Below are positions 17,540 to 27,823 of a stretch of 64,000 bases of DNA, piece by piece. Below the pieces are notes generated by a model. That model did no database searches, was not told the DNA's origin, and worked only from the letters and a program-made list of their open reading frames with translations. Source of the DNA: an uncultured Lachnospiraceae bacterium. Lineage in GTDB: Bacteria > Bacillota > Clostridia > Lachnospirales > Lachnospiraceae. The stretch spans positions 80,625 through 144,624 of the forward strand of contig CAJUDQ010000001.1 of NCBI GenBank assembly GCA_910585215.1. The letters run 5' to 3'. Made by a program: the position numbers and the translations under genes. Position 1 is the first letter of the stretch, and the number at the start of each line of letters is the position of its first letter.

Positions 17540-19351
17540 TCAGACAACCCCTGTCTGTGTATGATACATCTGTGCATAGCTTCCATTCATTGCCATAAGC
17601 TCTTCATGTGTTCCCTGTTCAGCAATCCTGCCATCTTCCAGCAAAATAATCAAGTCAGAATCACGAATGGTTGACAGTCGGTGAGCAATAATCACAGATG
17701 TTCTGTTTTCACATATTTTCAGCATGGCACGGCGTATTTTCTGTTCAGTAACAGTATCCACAGAACTTGTTGCCTCATCCAGAATCAAAATCGGAGCATT
17801 GGCAAGAACTGCCCTCGCAATTGTAAGAAGCTGCCGTTCTCCCTGTGACAGCTCCATTCCCCCCTGCTCCAGAACTGTGTCATATCCTTTCGGAAGACGC
17901 TCAATAAAACTGTCTGCACCCACAGTTCGAGCCGCTTCCTGTATCTGCTCCATCGAGGCTTCGGGATGCCCATAACAAATATTCTCCCGAATCGATGTGG
18001 CAAATAAGGAAGTGTCCTGCAAAACCACACCAAATATCTTTCTTAAATCCTCCATTCGATACTCACGCAAATCACGTCCATCCAAAAGAATACTTCCTGC
18101 CAAAACATCATAAAACCTTGTCAGCAGATTAATCATCGTAGTTTTGCCAGAGCCTGTGCTTCCCACAATTGCCGCCTGTGTACCTGCGGGAATCTTTAAG
18201 GAAATATCCTTCAATACAGGATTTTCCGGCAGATAACCAAATTCCACATGGCACAGTTCAATATCACCACGGGAACAATCTACAGAAACAGCTCCCTCTC
18301 TGTCAGGAGGCTCTGGCTGTTCATCCAGTATTTCAAATACACGCTCTGCGCCGGCAACAGCAGTCTGAAAATTATTATAAATATTGGCAATTTCCACAAA
18401 AGGGCGGGTAAACTGACGCACATAAAGCAGAAAGCTGGTAATCAAACCAATATCTACAATTTTACCATTTACAAATAATATTCCGCACAATACGGAGATT
18501 GCCACATACAGCAAGTTATTGATTACATTCATAAGAGGCATCAAATATCCTGAACAAATCAGCGCCTGTATAGACACTCTGCAAAGCTCATTGTTCTTTT
18601 TGGCAAACTCTCTCTCCATTTCGTCTTCTCTGCAAAAAGCCTTAACTACAGATAATCCTGAAATACTTTCTTCTACCTGCCCATTCAGTGCACCAAGGCT
18701 TTTCTGCTGTTGGGCAAAAAGTTTTCTGGTACGCTTTGTCACAGCTCTTGTCAGCAGAAAAATAAATCCCACGCCCAACAGCGACACAAATGTCAAAGAC
18801 GGACTTAAATACAACATCATCACAAAAATACCTGTAACCGTAAAACCATAGGTCAGAAGAAGTGTCAGACAGTTTGAAATGGTGGTACTGATATTATCTA
18901 CATCGTTTGTCAGACGGCTCATCAGCTCACCATGACGGTGTCGGTCAAAAAAGGCCAGTGGCAAATTTCTGATATGGTCAAACAGTGTTTTTCGTATATG
19001 ATGTATCACACGCTGTCCGATGGAGGCCATAAAAAACGCCTGCAAAAATTTTACAAGCCAGTCACACAGATACAACCCTGCCAGACAGTAAAGTATCCAT
19101 ACAACTGCATCTTCACTGCTGATTGCCGTCACAGCCTTTCCAGTAACATAAGGAGAAAGAATCGACGCACAGGAAGCAAACGCAGACAAAAGAAGAATCC
19201 ATCCCAAACCATTTCTTTGTCCCTTTGTCAGTTTCCAGAGCCTTCGCAGTGTTCCTTTCATATTTTTCGGCTTAACTACCACCCCGCCACGGCCAATCCG
19301 AGATATTCCATTTAAATTTTTCGGCGGCACACCTGCGTCTTTTTCAGCCAT
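17540..19351 (-). CDS. Heterodimeric ABC exporter subunit, catalytic half
   Basis: A 603-residue type I exporter half-transporter. Six membrane helices lie in about residues 55-330, then an ATPase with Walker A GSTGSGKTTMINLL, signature LSQGERQLLTIARAVL, Walker B with catalytic Glu (ILILDEATSS) and H-loop IAHRLSTI. All catalytic residues are intact. I choose ATG 19351 (MAEKDAGVPPKN) because GGAGGT lies seven bases upstream inside the end of the preceding gene. It overlaps that gene by eight bases, which fits a heterodimer. The pair resembles BmrCD/LmrCD/TM287-288 multidrug exporters. The N-terminal extension of about 30 polar residues is typical of the larger partner. Confidence 0.93.
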   Translation of the reverse strand: MAEKDAGVPPKNLNGISRIGRGGVVVKPKNMKGTLRRLWKLTKGQRNGLGWILLLSAFASCASILSPYVTGKAVTAISSEDAVVWILYCLAGLYLCDWLVKFLQAFFMASIGQRVIHHIRKTLFDHIRNLPLAFFDRHRHGELMSRLTNDVDNISTTISNCLTLLLTYGFTVTGIFVMMLYLSPSLTFVSLLGVGFIFLLTRAVTKRTRKLFAQQQKSLGALNGQVEESISGLSVVKAFCREDEMEREFAKKNNELCRVSIQALICSGYLMPLMNVINNLLYVAISVLCGILFVNGKIVDIGLITSFLLYVRQFTRPFVEIANIYNNFQTAVAGAERVFEILDEQPEPPDREGAVSVDCSRGDIELCHVEFGYLPENPVLKDISLKIPAGTQAAIVGSTGSGKTTMINLLTRFYDVLAGSILLDGRDLREYRMEDLRKIFGVVLQDTSLFATSIRENICYGHPEASMEQIQEAARTVGADSFIERLPKGYDTVLEQGGMELSQGERQLLTIARAVLANAPILILDEATSSVDTVTEQKIRRAMLKICENRTSVIIAHRLSTIRDSDLIILLEDGRIAEQGTHEELMAMNGSYAQMYHTQTGVV

Positions 19352-21059
19352 AATATTCACCTCCAATCTGAGAATGATAAATTTCCCGATATATCTTACA
19401 GGAATTCATCAGTTCCTCATGAGTTCCATATCCCTGTAAATATCCGTTATCCAGACACAAAATATGGTCAGCACACATCACAGTAGAAATCCGCTGACTG
19501 ACCAGCAGTACAGTTGTATTGCCTGTCATCTCCCGCAATCCCTTCAATACATCAGATTCTGTACGGGCATCTAACGCACTGGTGCAATCGTCCAGAATTA
19601 ATATGCGCGGATTACGGACAAGAGCCCGCGCAAGAGAAAGTCTCTGCTTTTGACCACCTGACAGATTCACGCCCTCCTGCCCAAGCAGAGTATCATATCC
19701 CTGTGCGCTTTGTTTAATAAAAGTATCCGCACAGGCAATTTGCGCTGCCCTGTACAATTCCTCCTCCTTTGCCTCCTCGCAGCCCCATTGCAGATTTTCC
19801 CGAACAGTACCGGAAAAAAGCAGAGCCTTCTGTGGCACAACGGCAACAGCTGTACGCAATTGTTTTATATCAATCTGAGTGATATCACATCCATCTATCC
19901 ATATTTTTCCGCTGACAGCATCATAAAACCGCGGTACAAGATTGACAAAGGTAGTTTTTCCAGAACCAGTAGAACCGATAATTCCCACTGTTTCTCCTGA
20001 ATGAATATGTACAGTTATCTTATGAAGCGCCTCTTTTCCTGCTCCGGCATAGGCAAAGCATACCTCTTCAAAGCGGATATCACCTCTGATGTCCGGCATA
20101 AGCGGATTTTTTGGCACATGCTGCACCGGCTTTTCATTCAATACCTCCCGAATCCTTTCAGAAGAAGCCACTGCCCGAACAGCTGTATTTAATGCATTTG
20201 AAATCATTCCAACAGAAAACAGCACCTGAGTCATATAGTTTACAGAAGCCATAAGCTTTCCGATTTGTGCGCTCTGGTCATTTCCCGAAATCCACAGCAA
20301 AAGAACAATACCAAAATTCACAGTTAAACTGATAAACGGAGAAAATACTGCCATTGTCCGAAGCGCCGAGGTATTCGCATAAGCAAGTGCCCGTGATACG
20401 TCTTCAAATTTTTTCATTTCCTCTTCCTCTGCATGAAAGGCCTTTACTACACGGACAGAAGAAAGAAACTCGCGTGTTACGCCGTTTAATCTGTCAAGTC
20501 TTTTCTGTACTGCTCCAAAACGCGGATATCCAATCCTCATATTTCCAAAAACCAGAACTGCAACAATCAGAAGAATGGCAACCATAACAGGAGCCTGCCC
20601 CGGAGTCTGAAGCATAATCAAAATAATAGCGCCAATACAGGTAAGCGGAGCCTTCACCATAATCCTCATAATACCATTAATAAACTCCTGTATTTGTGCC
20701 ACATCATTTGTAATACGGGTAATAATAGATGCCGGCCGCAGACGGTCTATATTTTCCATGGAAAGAAGCTGTACATTATGATACATATCATGACGCAGCT
20801 CTCTGCCGATTGTCTGAGAAACGCGACTGGCGAAATGATTGCGCATAATGGCACATATTGCTCCTGTTATGGCAATTCCAAGCATACACAGGCCAAAGAA
20901 AAGAATCTGTCTGATACTGGCATTTTTGATTCCTCTGTCTACAATAAAAGACATAAATGTGGGCTGAAACAGGTCAGCCATCGCCTCCATGGTCAGGAAA
21001 AATGTCGAAAACAGAAACATTCCCAAATGGTTTTTGATATACTTCAAAATCAGTCTCAT
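19344..21059 (-). CDS. Heterodimeric ABC exporter subunit, degenerate-site half
   Basis: A half-transporter of 571 residues with six N-terminal helices and an ATPase domain. Walker A is GSTGSGKTTFVNLV and the signature LSGGQKQRLSLARALV. Walker B ends LDDCTSA, with Asp where the catalytic Glu should be, and the H-loop reads VSQRIST, with Gln in place of His. This is the usual signature of the non-catalytic partner of an asymmetric exporter. It is the first gene of the pair, with AGGAG before ATG 21059, and it overlaps the catalytic subunit by eight bases. Role: drug or peptide extrusion; substrate unknown. Confidence 0.93.
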   Translation of the reverse strand: MRLILKYIKNHLGMFLFSTFFLTMEAMADLFQPTFMSFIVDRGIKNASIRQILFFGLCMLGIAITGAICAIMRNHFASRVSQTIGRELRHDMYHNVQLLSMENIDRLRPASIITRITNDVAQIQEFINGIMRIMVKAPLTCIGAIILIMLQTPGQAPVMVAILLIVAVLVFGNMRIGYPRFGAVQKRLDRLNGVTREFLSSVRVVKAFHAEEEEMKKFEDVSRALAYANTSALRTMAVFSPFISLTVNFGIVLLLWISGNDQSAQIGKLMASVNYMTQVLFSVGMISNALNTAVRAVASSERIREVLNEKPVQHVPKNPLMPDIRGDIRFEEVCFAYAGAGKEALHKITVHIHSGETVGIIGSTGSGKTTFVNLVPRFYDAVSGKIWIDGCDITQIDIKQLRTAVAVVPQKALLFSGTVRENLQWGCEEAKEEELYRAAQIACADTFIKQSAQGYDTLLGQEGVNLSGGQKQRLSLARALVRNPRILILDDCTSALDARTESDVLKGLREMTGNTTVLLVSQRISTVMCADHILCLDNGYLQGYGTHEELMNSCKIYREIYHSQIGGEYYG

Positions 21060-21163
21060 ACTTATCCTGCTCCTTTTCTACGACATATAAATTGAATACT
21101 CCTAGTTTATACAATTTTTTCTAAAAAATCAATAGCTACAACCACAAAGCAAACCGTATCATA

Positions 21164-21211
21164 CAGAAAAAAACAAACTGCAATCCCGCTTTTATAGAAA
21201 AAACAGGACTG
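21164..21211 (-). terminator. Terminator at the end of the peptide-maturation operon
   Basis: On the minus strand CAGTCCTG (21204-21211) pairs, with two G-T wobbles, with CGGGATTG (21181-21188). It is followed by a T-rich run (21164-21176). The rest of 21060-21331 shows no gene. Confidence 0.5.
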
Positions 21212-21331
21212 TCACACTAAGCGGCATACATACAAAATATAACATCTGTAAAACTGCTGTATCTTGTACTGTATGTTCTTAATGTGAAAGCCCTCTTATG
21301 CTTTTCATATACACCAGAAATATTGTAAAAT

Positions 21332-22999
21332 TTATCTGAAAAAAGTAATTGCCATTATATGCAGATTAAAGCAATATGGTAAAACAATTTTCTGTATTTT
21401 TTTTGCACAGTTGAATTTGAGAACATTTGTAGTAAGAACATTCTTTTCTCTGACAATTTTATCAGAGACTGCAGAATAACATGCTCCAATGTCCACTGTA
21501 TTTTCTGCTGTGCAGTCAGAAATATCATATGCATCAAAATATACAATTTCTTCATGATTTTCTTCATCAATTATTTTAATATGCTCATGATTTGTTCCAA
21601 ATTCTGTACAGCAAAGAATCCCCATACTGTGATAAAAATCCTCAGATTCAATCTGTATGCTTTGTCCCTCACAGAGCAGATTGTCATATCCGTCGTCAAC
21701 AGTTAACAAATATTCCACCTCTGGCAGAGAAACTTTTTTGTTCTTATATCGCTCTGATAATACCAGAACTTCCCCTGTATTCGTTAAACCGGAGAGATTG
21801 TTTTCTTTTTGTCCTTCTTTTATATGACAAAGAATCCCTTTATTGTTGCAGTATTGTTTCAGGGGAACAAAATAATATTTATTTGACTGCAAAAGTTCTG
21901 CCTTTGCCATTTTTTCTTCCTTGCCACTATTTAAAACTTTTTCTTTTAATAATTTATAGGTAGAATATTCTATCTCGGCACTTTCCCTGATTACATTTGA
22001 AATTTTATGATTGATATCAGGCTCCCACCCGACAATCGCATATTTTACAAGTACATTTATAATATGATTCCATTTGCTGGCAGATACAAATACTCCCTGA
22101 ATTACATCACTGAAATCGGTCTTGGATTCTGCGGACACATCATCAAGAAAATCCATAAAAAGATTTCTTCCTTTTATTATTTCTCTAAGTGTAATAATTA
22201 ACTGCGAATCAAGCACCTCGTCTGCTCCAAAAGGAGAATCAAATTCTTCTTCCGGCGAAAATTCTGTTCTGAATTTCTCTGCAAACTCGATAATATTATT
22301 TTTTAAATCTTCAAATTTACTATTCGAATTTTGTATAAATTCAGAAAGAAGTTCGATTGCACTTTTCTTTTTGTAATTTTCTATTTTTTCAAAACGAAAA
22401 TAATATTTACATGCGGATTCCAACTGCTCTGAATTTAAATAAAATACCTGATTTGGAAAATCCTGGTCTGCAATGGCAAAACTGTCCTTTTCCTCATCAT
22501 ATCCACAAATCTGCGAGATATGAGTCGTGTGGTCTTTTCCGAAAAAAGTCTTATTCCACGGCAGATAATAAGTATCTGTATGAAGAAGTGTCGTCTTATT
22601 CCTTTTTAAATTTTCTTTTATAAATGCAAGCAATTCTTCAAATTTAAAATCACTGATTCTTTCAATTTTCACTCCACAGTATTTTTCCATACCTTCAAAG
22701 CAGTTTTCATATACACCAATATATCTGCTTAATTTTCCTTTCTTATGTCCCTGTTCATAGGCCAAATCGTCCGACAGTTCCTCGTTCCCTTCAGAATATT
22801 GTTCCTGTTTATCACCAGAATCACAGATCGCATTATCCGCCTCTCTGAAAAATAAAAAATTCCAGTAATCTATAAATGCTGCTTTGTAGTTCTCATTCAT
22901 TGTCTTGGAATAGCTTATCAGAGCATTTTCAAAACACATCGGAACATACAGGCGCAGCCGGTTGCTGTTATGCTCTATTACGTGAATTATATTATCCAT
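21332..22999 (-). CDS. BtrH-like acyltransferase/cysteine-peptidase-fold protein of the RiPP operon
   Basis: A soluble protein of 555 residues. The first half resembles the BtrH N-terminal fold. It has an early Cys in VPMCFENALISYSK (near residue 22), the segment TTLLHTDTYYLPWN, and a His/Asp block HTTHISQICGYDEEKDSFAIADQ (near 160-180) that would complete a Cys-His-Asp site. BtrH moves an acyl group from an acyl carrier protein to an aminoglycoside in butirosin biosynthesis. A related papain-like fold is also used by leader peptidases. The C-terminal 300 residues include a helical segment and a beta-rich part that I do not recognise. An AGGAGG site precedes ATG 22999, 19 bases after the ABC gene stop. 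The acyl carrier protein encoded in this operon makes an acyltransferase role plausible, but not shown. Confidence 0.6.
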   Translation of the reverse strand: MDNIIHVIEHNSNRLRLYVPMCFENALISYSKTMNENYKAAFIDYWNFLFFREADNAICDSGDKQEQYSEGNEELSDDLAYEQGHKKGKLSRYIGVYENCFEGMEKYCGVKIERISDFKFEELLAFIKENLKRNKTTLLHTDTYYLPWNKTFFGKDHTTHISQICGYDEEKDSFAIADQDFPNQVFYLNSEQLESACKYYFRFEKIENYKKKSAIELLSEFIQNSNSKFEDLKNNIIEFAEKFRTEFSPEEEFDSPFGADEVLDSQLIITLREIIKGRNLFMDFLDDVSAESKTDFSDVIQGVFVSASKWNHIINVLVKYAIVGWEPDINHKISNVIRESAEIEYSTYKLLKEKVLNSGKEEKMAKAELLQSNKYYFVPLKQYCNNKGILCHIKEGQKENNLSGLTNTGEVLVLSERYKNKKVSLPEVEYLLTVDDGYDNLLCEGQSIQIESEDFYHSMGILCCTEFGTNHEHIKIIDEENHEEIVYFDAYDISDCTAENTVDIGACYSAVSDKIVREKNVLTTNVLKFNCAKKIQKIVLPYCFNLHIMAITFFR

Positions 23000-23018
23000 A
23001 AATCCTCCTTGTCTGTTT

Positions 23019-24734
23019 TTAAAAACTTTGCTTTTGTAATTGATATATTTCAGAATACAAACCGTTCCTATTCATAAGTTCATTATGCGTCCCCTGTTCC
23101 ACAATTTTTCCTTCGTCCATAACAATAATTCTGTCTGCAAATCTTACCGAAGCCAGCCTGTGGGTAATGAAAAAAGTCGTTTTATCCTTGCTGATTTCTA
23201 TAAATTCCTGATATATTTTTTCTTCTGTCAAAGGGTCGACTGCCGCGGTCGGTTCATCTAAAAATACCATTGTATGCGGCCGGAACAAGGTACGTCCATA
23301 AGAAATTCTCTGCTTTTCTCCTCCCGATAAATCGATTCCGCCAAACTCTTTTCCTATCACAGTATCTATGCCGTTGATAAACTTGTTAAATTTATTTATC
23401 CCAAAAACATTTACCAATATCTTTTTTATTTTCTCTGAATTTTCCATTTGCTCCATATGGCTGATGCCTATATTTTCACCCAGTGTCAGGTTATACAGTA
23501 CAACATCCTGCGGCATAATGGAAATATTATCATAGCTTTCTTCCGTAAATCCATAGTTACAGCCATATTTGATAGAACCGCCGGTCGGTTGATATAAACC
23601 ACTGATTAGCTTTATCAATGTGCTTTTCCCTGCCCCGTTTTTGCCCACTATGGCAATATTTTCCTTCGGCCTGATATTTAATGTAATATTTTTTAATGCC
23701 TTTTTTGAACTGTTCGCATAGGAATAGGTTACTTCCTTTAAAGAAATACCCTCCTCGCTGTCAATGCTCTTTTCAATATGTTCATTGGAACCGTCCTCAA
23801 TATAATTGTATAAATCATTGGAAAGAAATGTATTCTGCATCAAATCACATAATTGTGAAACAATGGCATTGATATTGTTAAAAATAGTTTCCATCGCCAC
23901 AAACAAAACCACCATCTGCCCCAAATTATTCTTTCCGTAAATAATGGTTATATATATAATTGCAGCATAGCAAAAATACATCACACAGTTTGAAAACAAA
24001 TCAATCAGCAGATTTTTATTACTTACCTGATTGCCCTTATTTACCATTTTGGAATATATATGATACCATTTTTTCAGAAAAAAGTCTGAAGCCATAAATA
24101 TCTTGGAATCCTTACTGGTGATATAGCCTGCATACTTTTGCACCTTCATCCTGTCCTCTGTCTGCTCATCCCGAAGCTTTTGCGCCTCCTTCATAACCTT
24201 CAGAGAAGAAAACACCTTAATCGGAATAATAATAAACAACGCCAAAACCATTTTGGGATTAATCTGCGCCAGATAGGACAGTATCATAATAAATGAGGCA
24301 AAGGATATAAAGAAGGTAGAAATAAACATCATTGTTACTCCTACTGCACTGCCATATCCTTCTTTTGCCTTGTCCAGTTTTTTGCAGTCATCTGCATTAT
24401 CAAAAAAAGCCAGAGATTTATTTGCAGTTGTTTTAATAATTACATTTTGTAATGCAATCTCTGCTGTTATCCACAAATAGGAGCCCAATAAATTTACAAA
24501 GGAAGCCGAATTGCTGATAAATAAGGAAACACAGAAAAACAAAATTAAAAGTAAAACTTTAGAATAGTCAAAGACCTCTTTTGATATTTCATCAACGAAT
24601 AAATTGATAGAAACTAATTTTATAAATGGAAACGTGGCAACCAGCAAAAGCAGAAAAATACCTGCAATTAAATGCCATTTATTTTCTTTATAAATAATTG
24701 ATATTGTTTTCCATATATAAGACATCTGTTTCAT
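23019..24734 (-). CDS. ABC exporter (RiPP operon, second)
   Basis: A membrane-ATPase fusion of 571 residues with six helices in about 20-310. The ATPase has Walker A GKNGAGKSTLIKLISG, signature LSGGEKQRISYGRTLF, Walker B FLDEPTAAVD and H-loop FITHRLAS, all intact. No N-terminal C39 peptidase domain is present, so leader removal must be done by another protein of the operon. It lies 20 bases after the preceding exporter gene, with which it probably forms a heterodimer exporting the modified peptide. Confidence 0.92.
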   Translation of the reverse strand: MKQMSYIWKTISIIYKENKWHLIAGIFLLLLVATFPFIKLVSINLFVDEISKEVFDYSKVLLLILFFCVSLFISNSASFVNLLGSYLWITAEIALQNVIIKTTANKSLAFFDNADDCKKLDKAKEGYGSAVGVTMMFISTFFISFASFIMILSYLAQINPKMVLALFIIIPIKVFSSLKVMKEAQKLRDEQTEDRMKVQKYAGYITSKDSKIFMASDFFLKKWYHIYSKMVNKGNQVSNKNLLIDLFSNCVMYFCYAAIIYITIIYGKNNLGQMVVLFVAMETIFNNINAIVSQLCDLMQNTFLSNDLYNYIEDGSNEHIEKSIDSEEGISLKEVTYSYANSSKKALKNITLNIRPKENIAIVGKNGAGKSTLIKLISGLYQPTGGSIKYGCNYGFTEESYDNISIMPQDVVLYNLTLGENIGISHMEQMENSEKIKKILVNVFGINKFNKFINGIDTVIGKEFGGIDLSGGEKQRISYGRTLFRPHTMVFLDEPTAAVDPLTEEKIYQEFIEISKDKTTFFITHRLASVRFADRIIVMDEGKIVEQGTHNELMNRNGLYSEIYQLQKQSF

Positions 24735-24754
24735 GGTTCACCCTGCCTTTCACA

Positions 24755-26521
24755 TTACGTCGCAGAACTTAGTACGTCGTCTTCGTACATTGACTGCTGA
24801 GTAGTATACATTTTATAATATATGCCCCGTTGTTCCATTAATGATTTATGACTTCCCATTTCACATATTTCTCCATTCTCAAATACCAAAATCTGGTCCA
24901 CATTTTTGCTAAAGGCCAGTCGGTGTGAAACTACAAAACACGTCTGATTTTTCATGATTTTATCAAAATATTCGGAAATCCATTTTTCAAACTTCGGGTC
25001 CATGGAAGCAGTAGGTTCATCCAGAATCTTTACCAGTGTTTTTGACATCAGAAGTCTCGAAAGACTGAGTTTTTTCCACTCACCTCCTGATAAATTAATT
25101 CCACCTGCAAACATTGTCCCCAATACCGTATTGTACTGATTTGGTAAAGCGTTTATAAATTCATCAATATGAATGGATTTGGCTACCTCGGCAATCGCGT
25201 GAGAATCATGCACTCTGTCGATATCTCCAATTCCTATATTTTCGGCCACAACTGTTTCATATCTTTGAGGCTCCTGTGTTAATGCAGAAAATATACTTCT
25301 TATTTCAGCTTCGCTGAAATCATTCAGATTTTTTCCGTCAATTAAAATCTCTCCCTTTTCCGGCTTATATAACCCCATCAGCAAATTTACAAACGTAGTT
25401 TTTCCTGCACCATTCTCACCTACAATAGAATAATGCTTGTTCTTTTCAATCCTCATACTGACGTCTTTTATCACCCATTTTTCCGAATTTGGATACCGGA
25501 ACCAGACGTGCTTTAACTCAATCACTTTAAAGTCGGTAACGGAATCTTTTTTATCGTAGTTTACTTCTTCCATCTTCAGAAAACTGTCCATTGTGCTGAT
25601 TGATTTTTTTGCCCTTACAATTCCATTGATTTCCTGTGAAGCCCTTGCCATTAAATTATTCAAAAAAACCGGAAGTATGGAAATAATAGAAACCGCAAAA
25701 CCGACACTGATACGACCGTCTTTTAATTCGGAAACCAAAATATATAATAAAATTGCCATATAAATACAAAAGGCTGCTCCGCAAATCTGAAGTCTCTTTG
25801 CCCCCTTTAACTCTTCTTTAATAGAGGTACTGCGGATTTCTGAATATTCCTTTTTCCAGATTTTCTGAAAATAGGGAGAATAATGAAACAAAATCCTTTC
25901 CTGAGCATAGGTTTTGTCCAAAAGAATATCCCTGATATAGTCGCTGTGCCTGCGCAGTTTGGCTGTTCTTGACCATGTATCATAATACATCATTCCGGAT
26001 TTGACAGAATAAAAGACTACAGGAATAAAAAACAAAATAATAATCAGGCTGTTTATCACTCCCAGCTGTGCAATAATTGCAAACATAAAAATACTTTCAA
26101 TCACATAACCCGCCAGATTGATACAGCCTCTGATAAAATTCCAGACCTGTACGGAGGCATCATTTAATAAATTTATCTGGTCATTTATTTCCTGTTTTTC
26201 AAAATAATGATATGGGATAAACACCTTTTTCCGGTTAATCATATGGTCTACATATAAAGAGATTCTTTTTTGTATATTTCTTCCCACAAAAATCAGGACA
26301 AAGGGAATAAGATAAGAATATAAAAAAATAGTACAGACATTTTTTATCAAACTTACAGGTATATTTTGGCTGTCATTATTGACTAGGGAATCTATAAACT
26401 CGGTTCGCACATTGGTTGAAACAGAAAGCACAACACCTGCCAATACACTGAAAACAATATAGATTGCCAGTAAAATGATATTGTTTTTATAAATAGTAAA
26501 TAATATTGATTTTTTTTTCAT
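24755..26521 (-). CDS. ABC exporter (RiPP operon, first)
   Basis: A membrane-ATPase fusion of about 588 residues. I place the start at MKKKSILFTIYKNN (ATG 26521) because GAGG lies eight bases upstream; two earlier in-frame Met codons overlap that site. The ATPase has Walker A GENGAGKTTFVNLLMG, the variant signature LSGGEWKKLSLSRLL, Walker B VKILDEPTASMD and H-loop VSHRLAF. No peptidase domain is present. It follows the second SPASM radical SAM gene by 21 bases and precedes its partner by 20 bases. Confidence 0.92.
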   Translation of the reverse strand: MKKKSILFTIYKNNIILLAIYIVFSVLAGVVLSVSTNVRTEFIDSLVNNDSQNIPVSLIKNVCTIFLYSYLIPFVLIFVGRNIQKRISLYVDHMINRKKVFIPYHYFEKQEINDQINLLNDASVQVWNFIRGCINLAGYVIESIFMFAIIAQLGVINSLIIILFFIPVVFYSVKSGMMYYDTWSRTAKLRRHSDYIRDILLDKTYAQERILFHYSPYFQKIWKKEYSEIRSTSIKEELKGAKRLQICGAAFCIYMAILLYILVSELKDGRISVGFAVSIISILPVFLNNLMARASQEINGIVRAKKSISTMDSFLKMEEVNYDKKDSVTDFKVIELKHVWFRYPNSEKWVIKDVSMRIEKNKHYSIVGENGAGKTTFVNLLMGLYKPEKGEILIDGKNLNDFSEAEIRSIFSALTQEPQRYETVVAENIGIGDIDRVHDSHAIAEVAKSIHIDEFINALPNQYNTVLGTMFAGGINLSGGEWKKLSLSRLLMSKTLVKILDEPTASMDPKFEKWISEYFDKIMKNQTCFVVSHRLAFSKNVDQILVFENGEICEMGSHKSLMEQRGIYYKMYTTQQSMYEDDVLSSAT

Positions 26522-26542
26522 TCTCATTACCTCATGCAAAAA

Positions 26543-27811
26543 TTAAATATCCTGATATGCCGTTTGTTTTGCCTGTTTCTCTATGTAATCATTTACCATT
26601 ATTTCAATATGCTCCTTATCACAGACATTTTTCAGTCCACAGCTCTTTCCCTGACAAAGTGGTTCAAAAACACAACCCTGACATGCCGTATTGGTTTTAA
26701 GATAAAACTGTTTAAACTTGTCGTTGACTTCTATGATTCCTTTTTTATTTAAAACCCCCTTTACATTATCTGTATATATTTTTGAACAGGTACGAACATC
26801 GCCGTTATAATCCAGTGCAAAAGCCATTTTATTAATTTCCTTGCAGACAAAATAGTTGGGACATAAGAAATCCTCATAAAATCTGTGCTCTGCCAGAGAA
26901 TCTTTTGCCGTTTTGTAGATATGGTCTGTTTCATTGATTAACTCCTTGTGAAAAGAGCGAATCGCCTCTCCTCCTCTGTCCTCAACAACACCAAGATTAA
27001 TCAAAAAACGTTTGTCCTTTGAAAAAGGTTCATATAACGGCGCCCATGAATCAATATCCTCCAGCAGTTCTTTTGTGGTATTAATCCGGATTGCAACATT
27101 TAACCGCTTTAATTCTTTAGCCTCCAGCATATTTAATAAATTGTTATATACTGTCTGAAAGGTTCCCGAACCGTCTGCCAGAACACGACATTCATCATGA
27201 TTTTCAGGACTTCCGTCCACTGTAATCTGGTATTGTGTAATATTTCTTTTATAGAGTTCTCTTAACATCTTATCATCCAGCAAATAAGCATTTGATATCA
27301 TCACACCCGAAAATCTCTTTTTATAAAATCTGCAGATATCTAAAATTCTGTCCAGATAATCAATATAATTGGAAAACGCCAGCGTAGGCTCACCGCCAAA
27401 CAATACCAGCTTCAGAGTATGAAATTCATAAATATGTTTTATAATATATTTGATTAAATTTTCGTATACTTCCTTTGACATTACATGGCTGGTATGTGTC
27501 TGTGCACAATACTTACATCTGAAATTACATGCGGTGGTAGTAATAAGAGTAATATCCAGAACCCCGCTGTATACCTTGCCAAAATAAGAATCATTGCATA
27601 ATCCGTATTCATCTTCTACAGACAAATCGGTGACAATCCCCGCCTCTTTTAATAAATTTAACTTGTGCTCTGAAATTTTTTCAAACTCTTTGTTTTGTAT
27701 ATAGGTAATATCATCAAAATCAGAAAGCTTTACAATACGGTTGGATAATGTATTATAGATAAACTGATTTTCTCCATCCTTCTTTATATAATTATAATTT
27801 GATAATCTCAT
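26543..27811 (-). CDS. Radical SAM/SPASM peptide maturase (second)
   Basis: A 422-residue enzyme starting MRLSNYNYIKK (ATG 27811, AGGAGG site). An N-terminal region of about 90 residues resembles a peptide-recognition/PqqD-like part. The radical SAM core has the 4Fe-4S motif CNFRCKYC (near residue 97) and the FGGEPTL strand. A C-terminal SPASM region binds auxiliary clusters, with Cys pairs including CQGCVFEPLCQGKSC. Such enzymes form C-S, C-C or other links in precursor peptides. The shared SNYN N-terminus indicates that it is related to the first maturase gene at 33439-34713. It probably acts on the peptide at 34786-34935 after, or together with, that enzyme. Confidence 0.88.
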   Translation of the reverse strand: MRLSNYNYIKKDGENQFIYNTLSNRIVKLSDFDDITYIQNKEFEKISEHKLNLLKEAGIVTDLSVEDEYGLCNDSYFGKVYSGVLDITLITTTACNFRCKYCAQTHTSHVMSKEVYENLIKYIIKHIYEFHTLKLVLFGGEPTLAFSNYIDYLDRILDICRFYKKRFSGVMISNAYLLDDKMLRELYKRNITQYQITVDGSPENHDECRVLADGSGTFQTVYNNLLNMLEAKELKRLNVAIRINTTKELLEDIDSWAPLYEPFSKDKRFLINLGVVEDRGGEAIRSFHKELINETDHIYKTAKDSLAEHRFYEDFLCPNYFVCKEINKMAFALDYNGDVRTCSKIYTDNVKGVLNKKGIIEVNDKFKQFYLKTNTACQGCVFEPLCQGKSCGLKNVCDKEHIEIMVNDYIEKQAKQTAYQDI

Positions 27812-27823
27812 CAAAACCTCCTT

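Noticed and set aside
21060..21331. A small gene between the ABC exporter pair and the BtrH-like gene
   Set aside because: No start codon with a ribosome site and no protein-like frame; only a terminator is supported.
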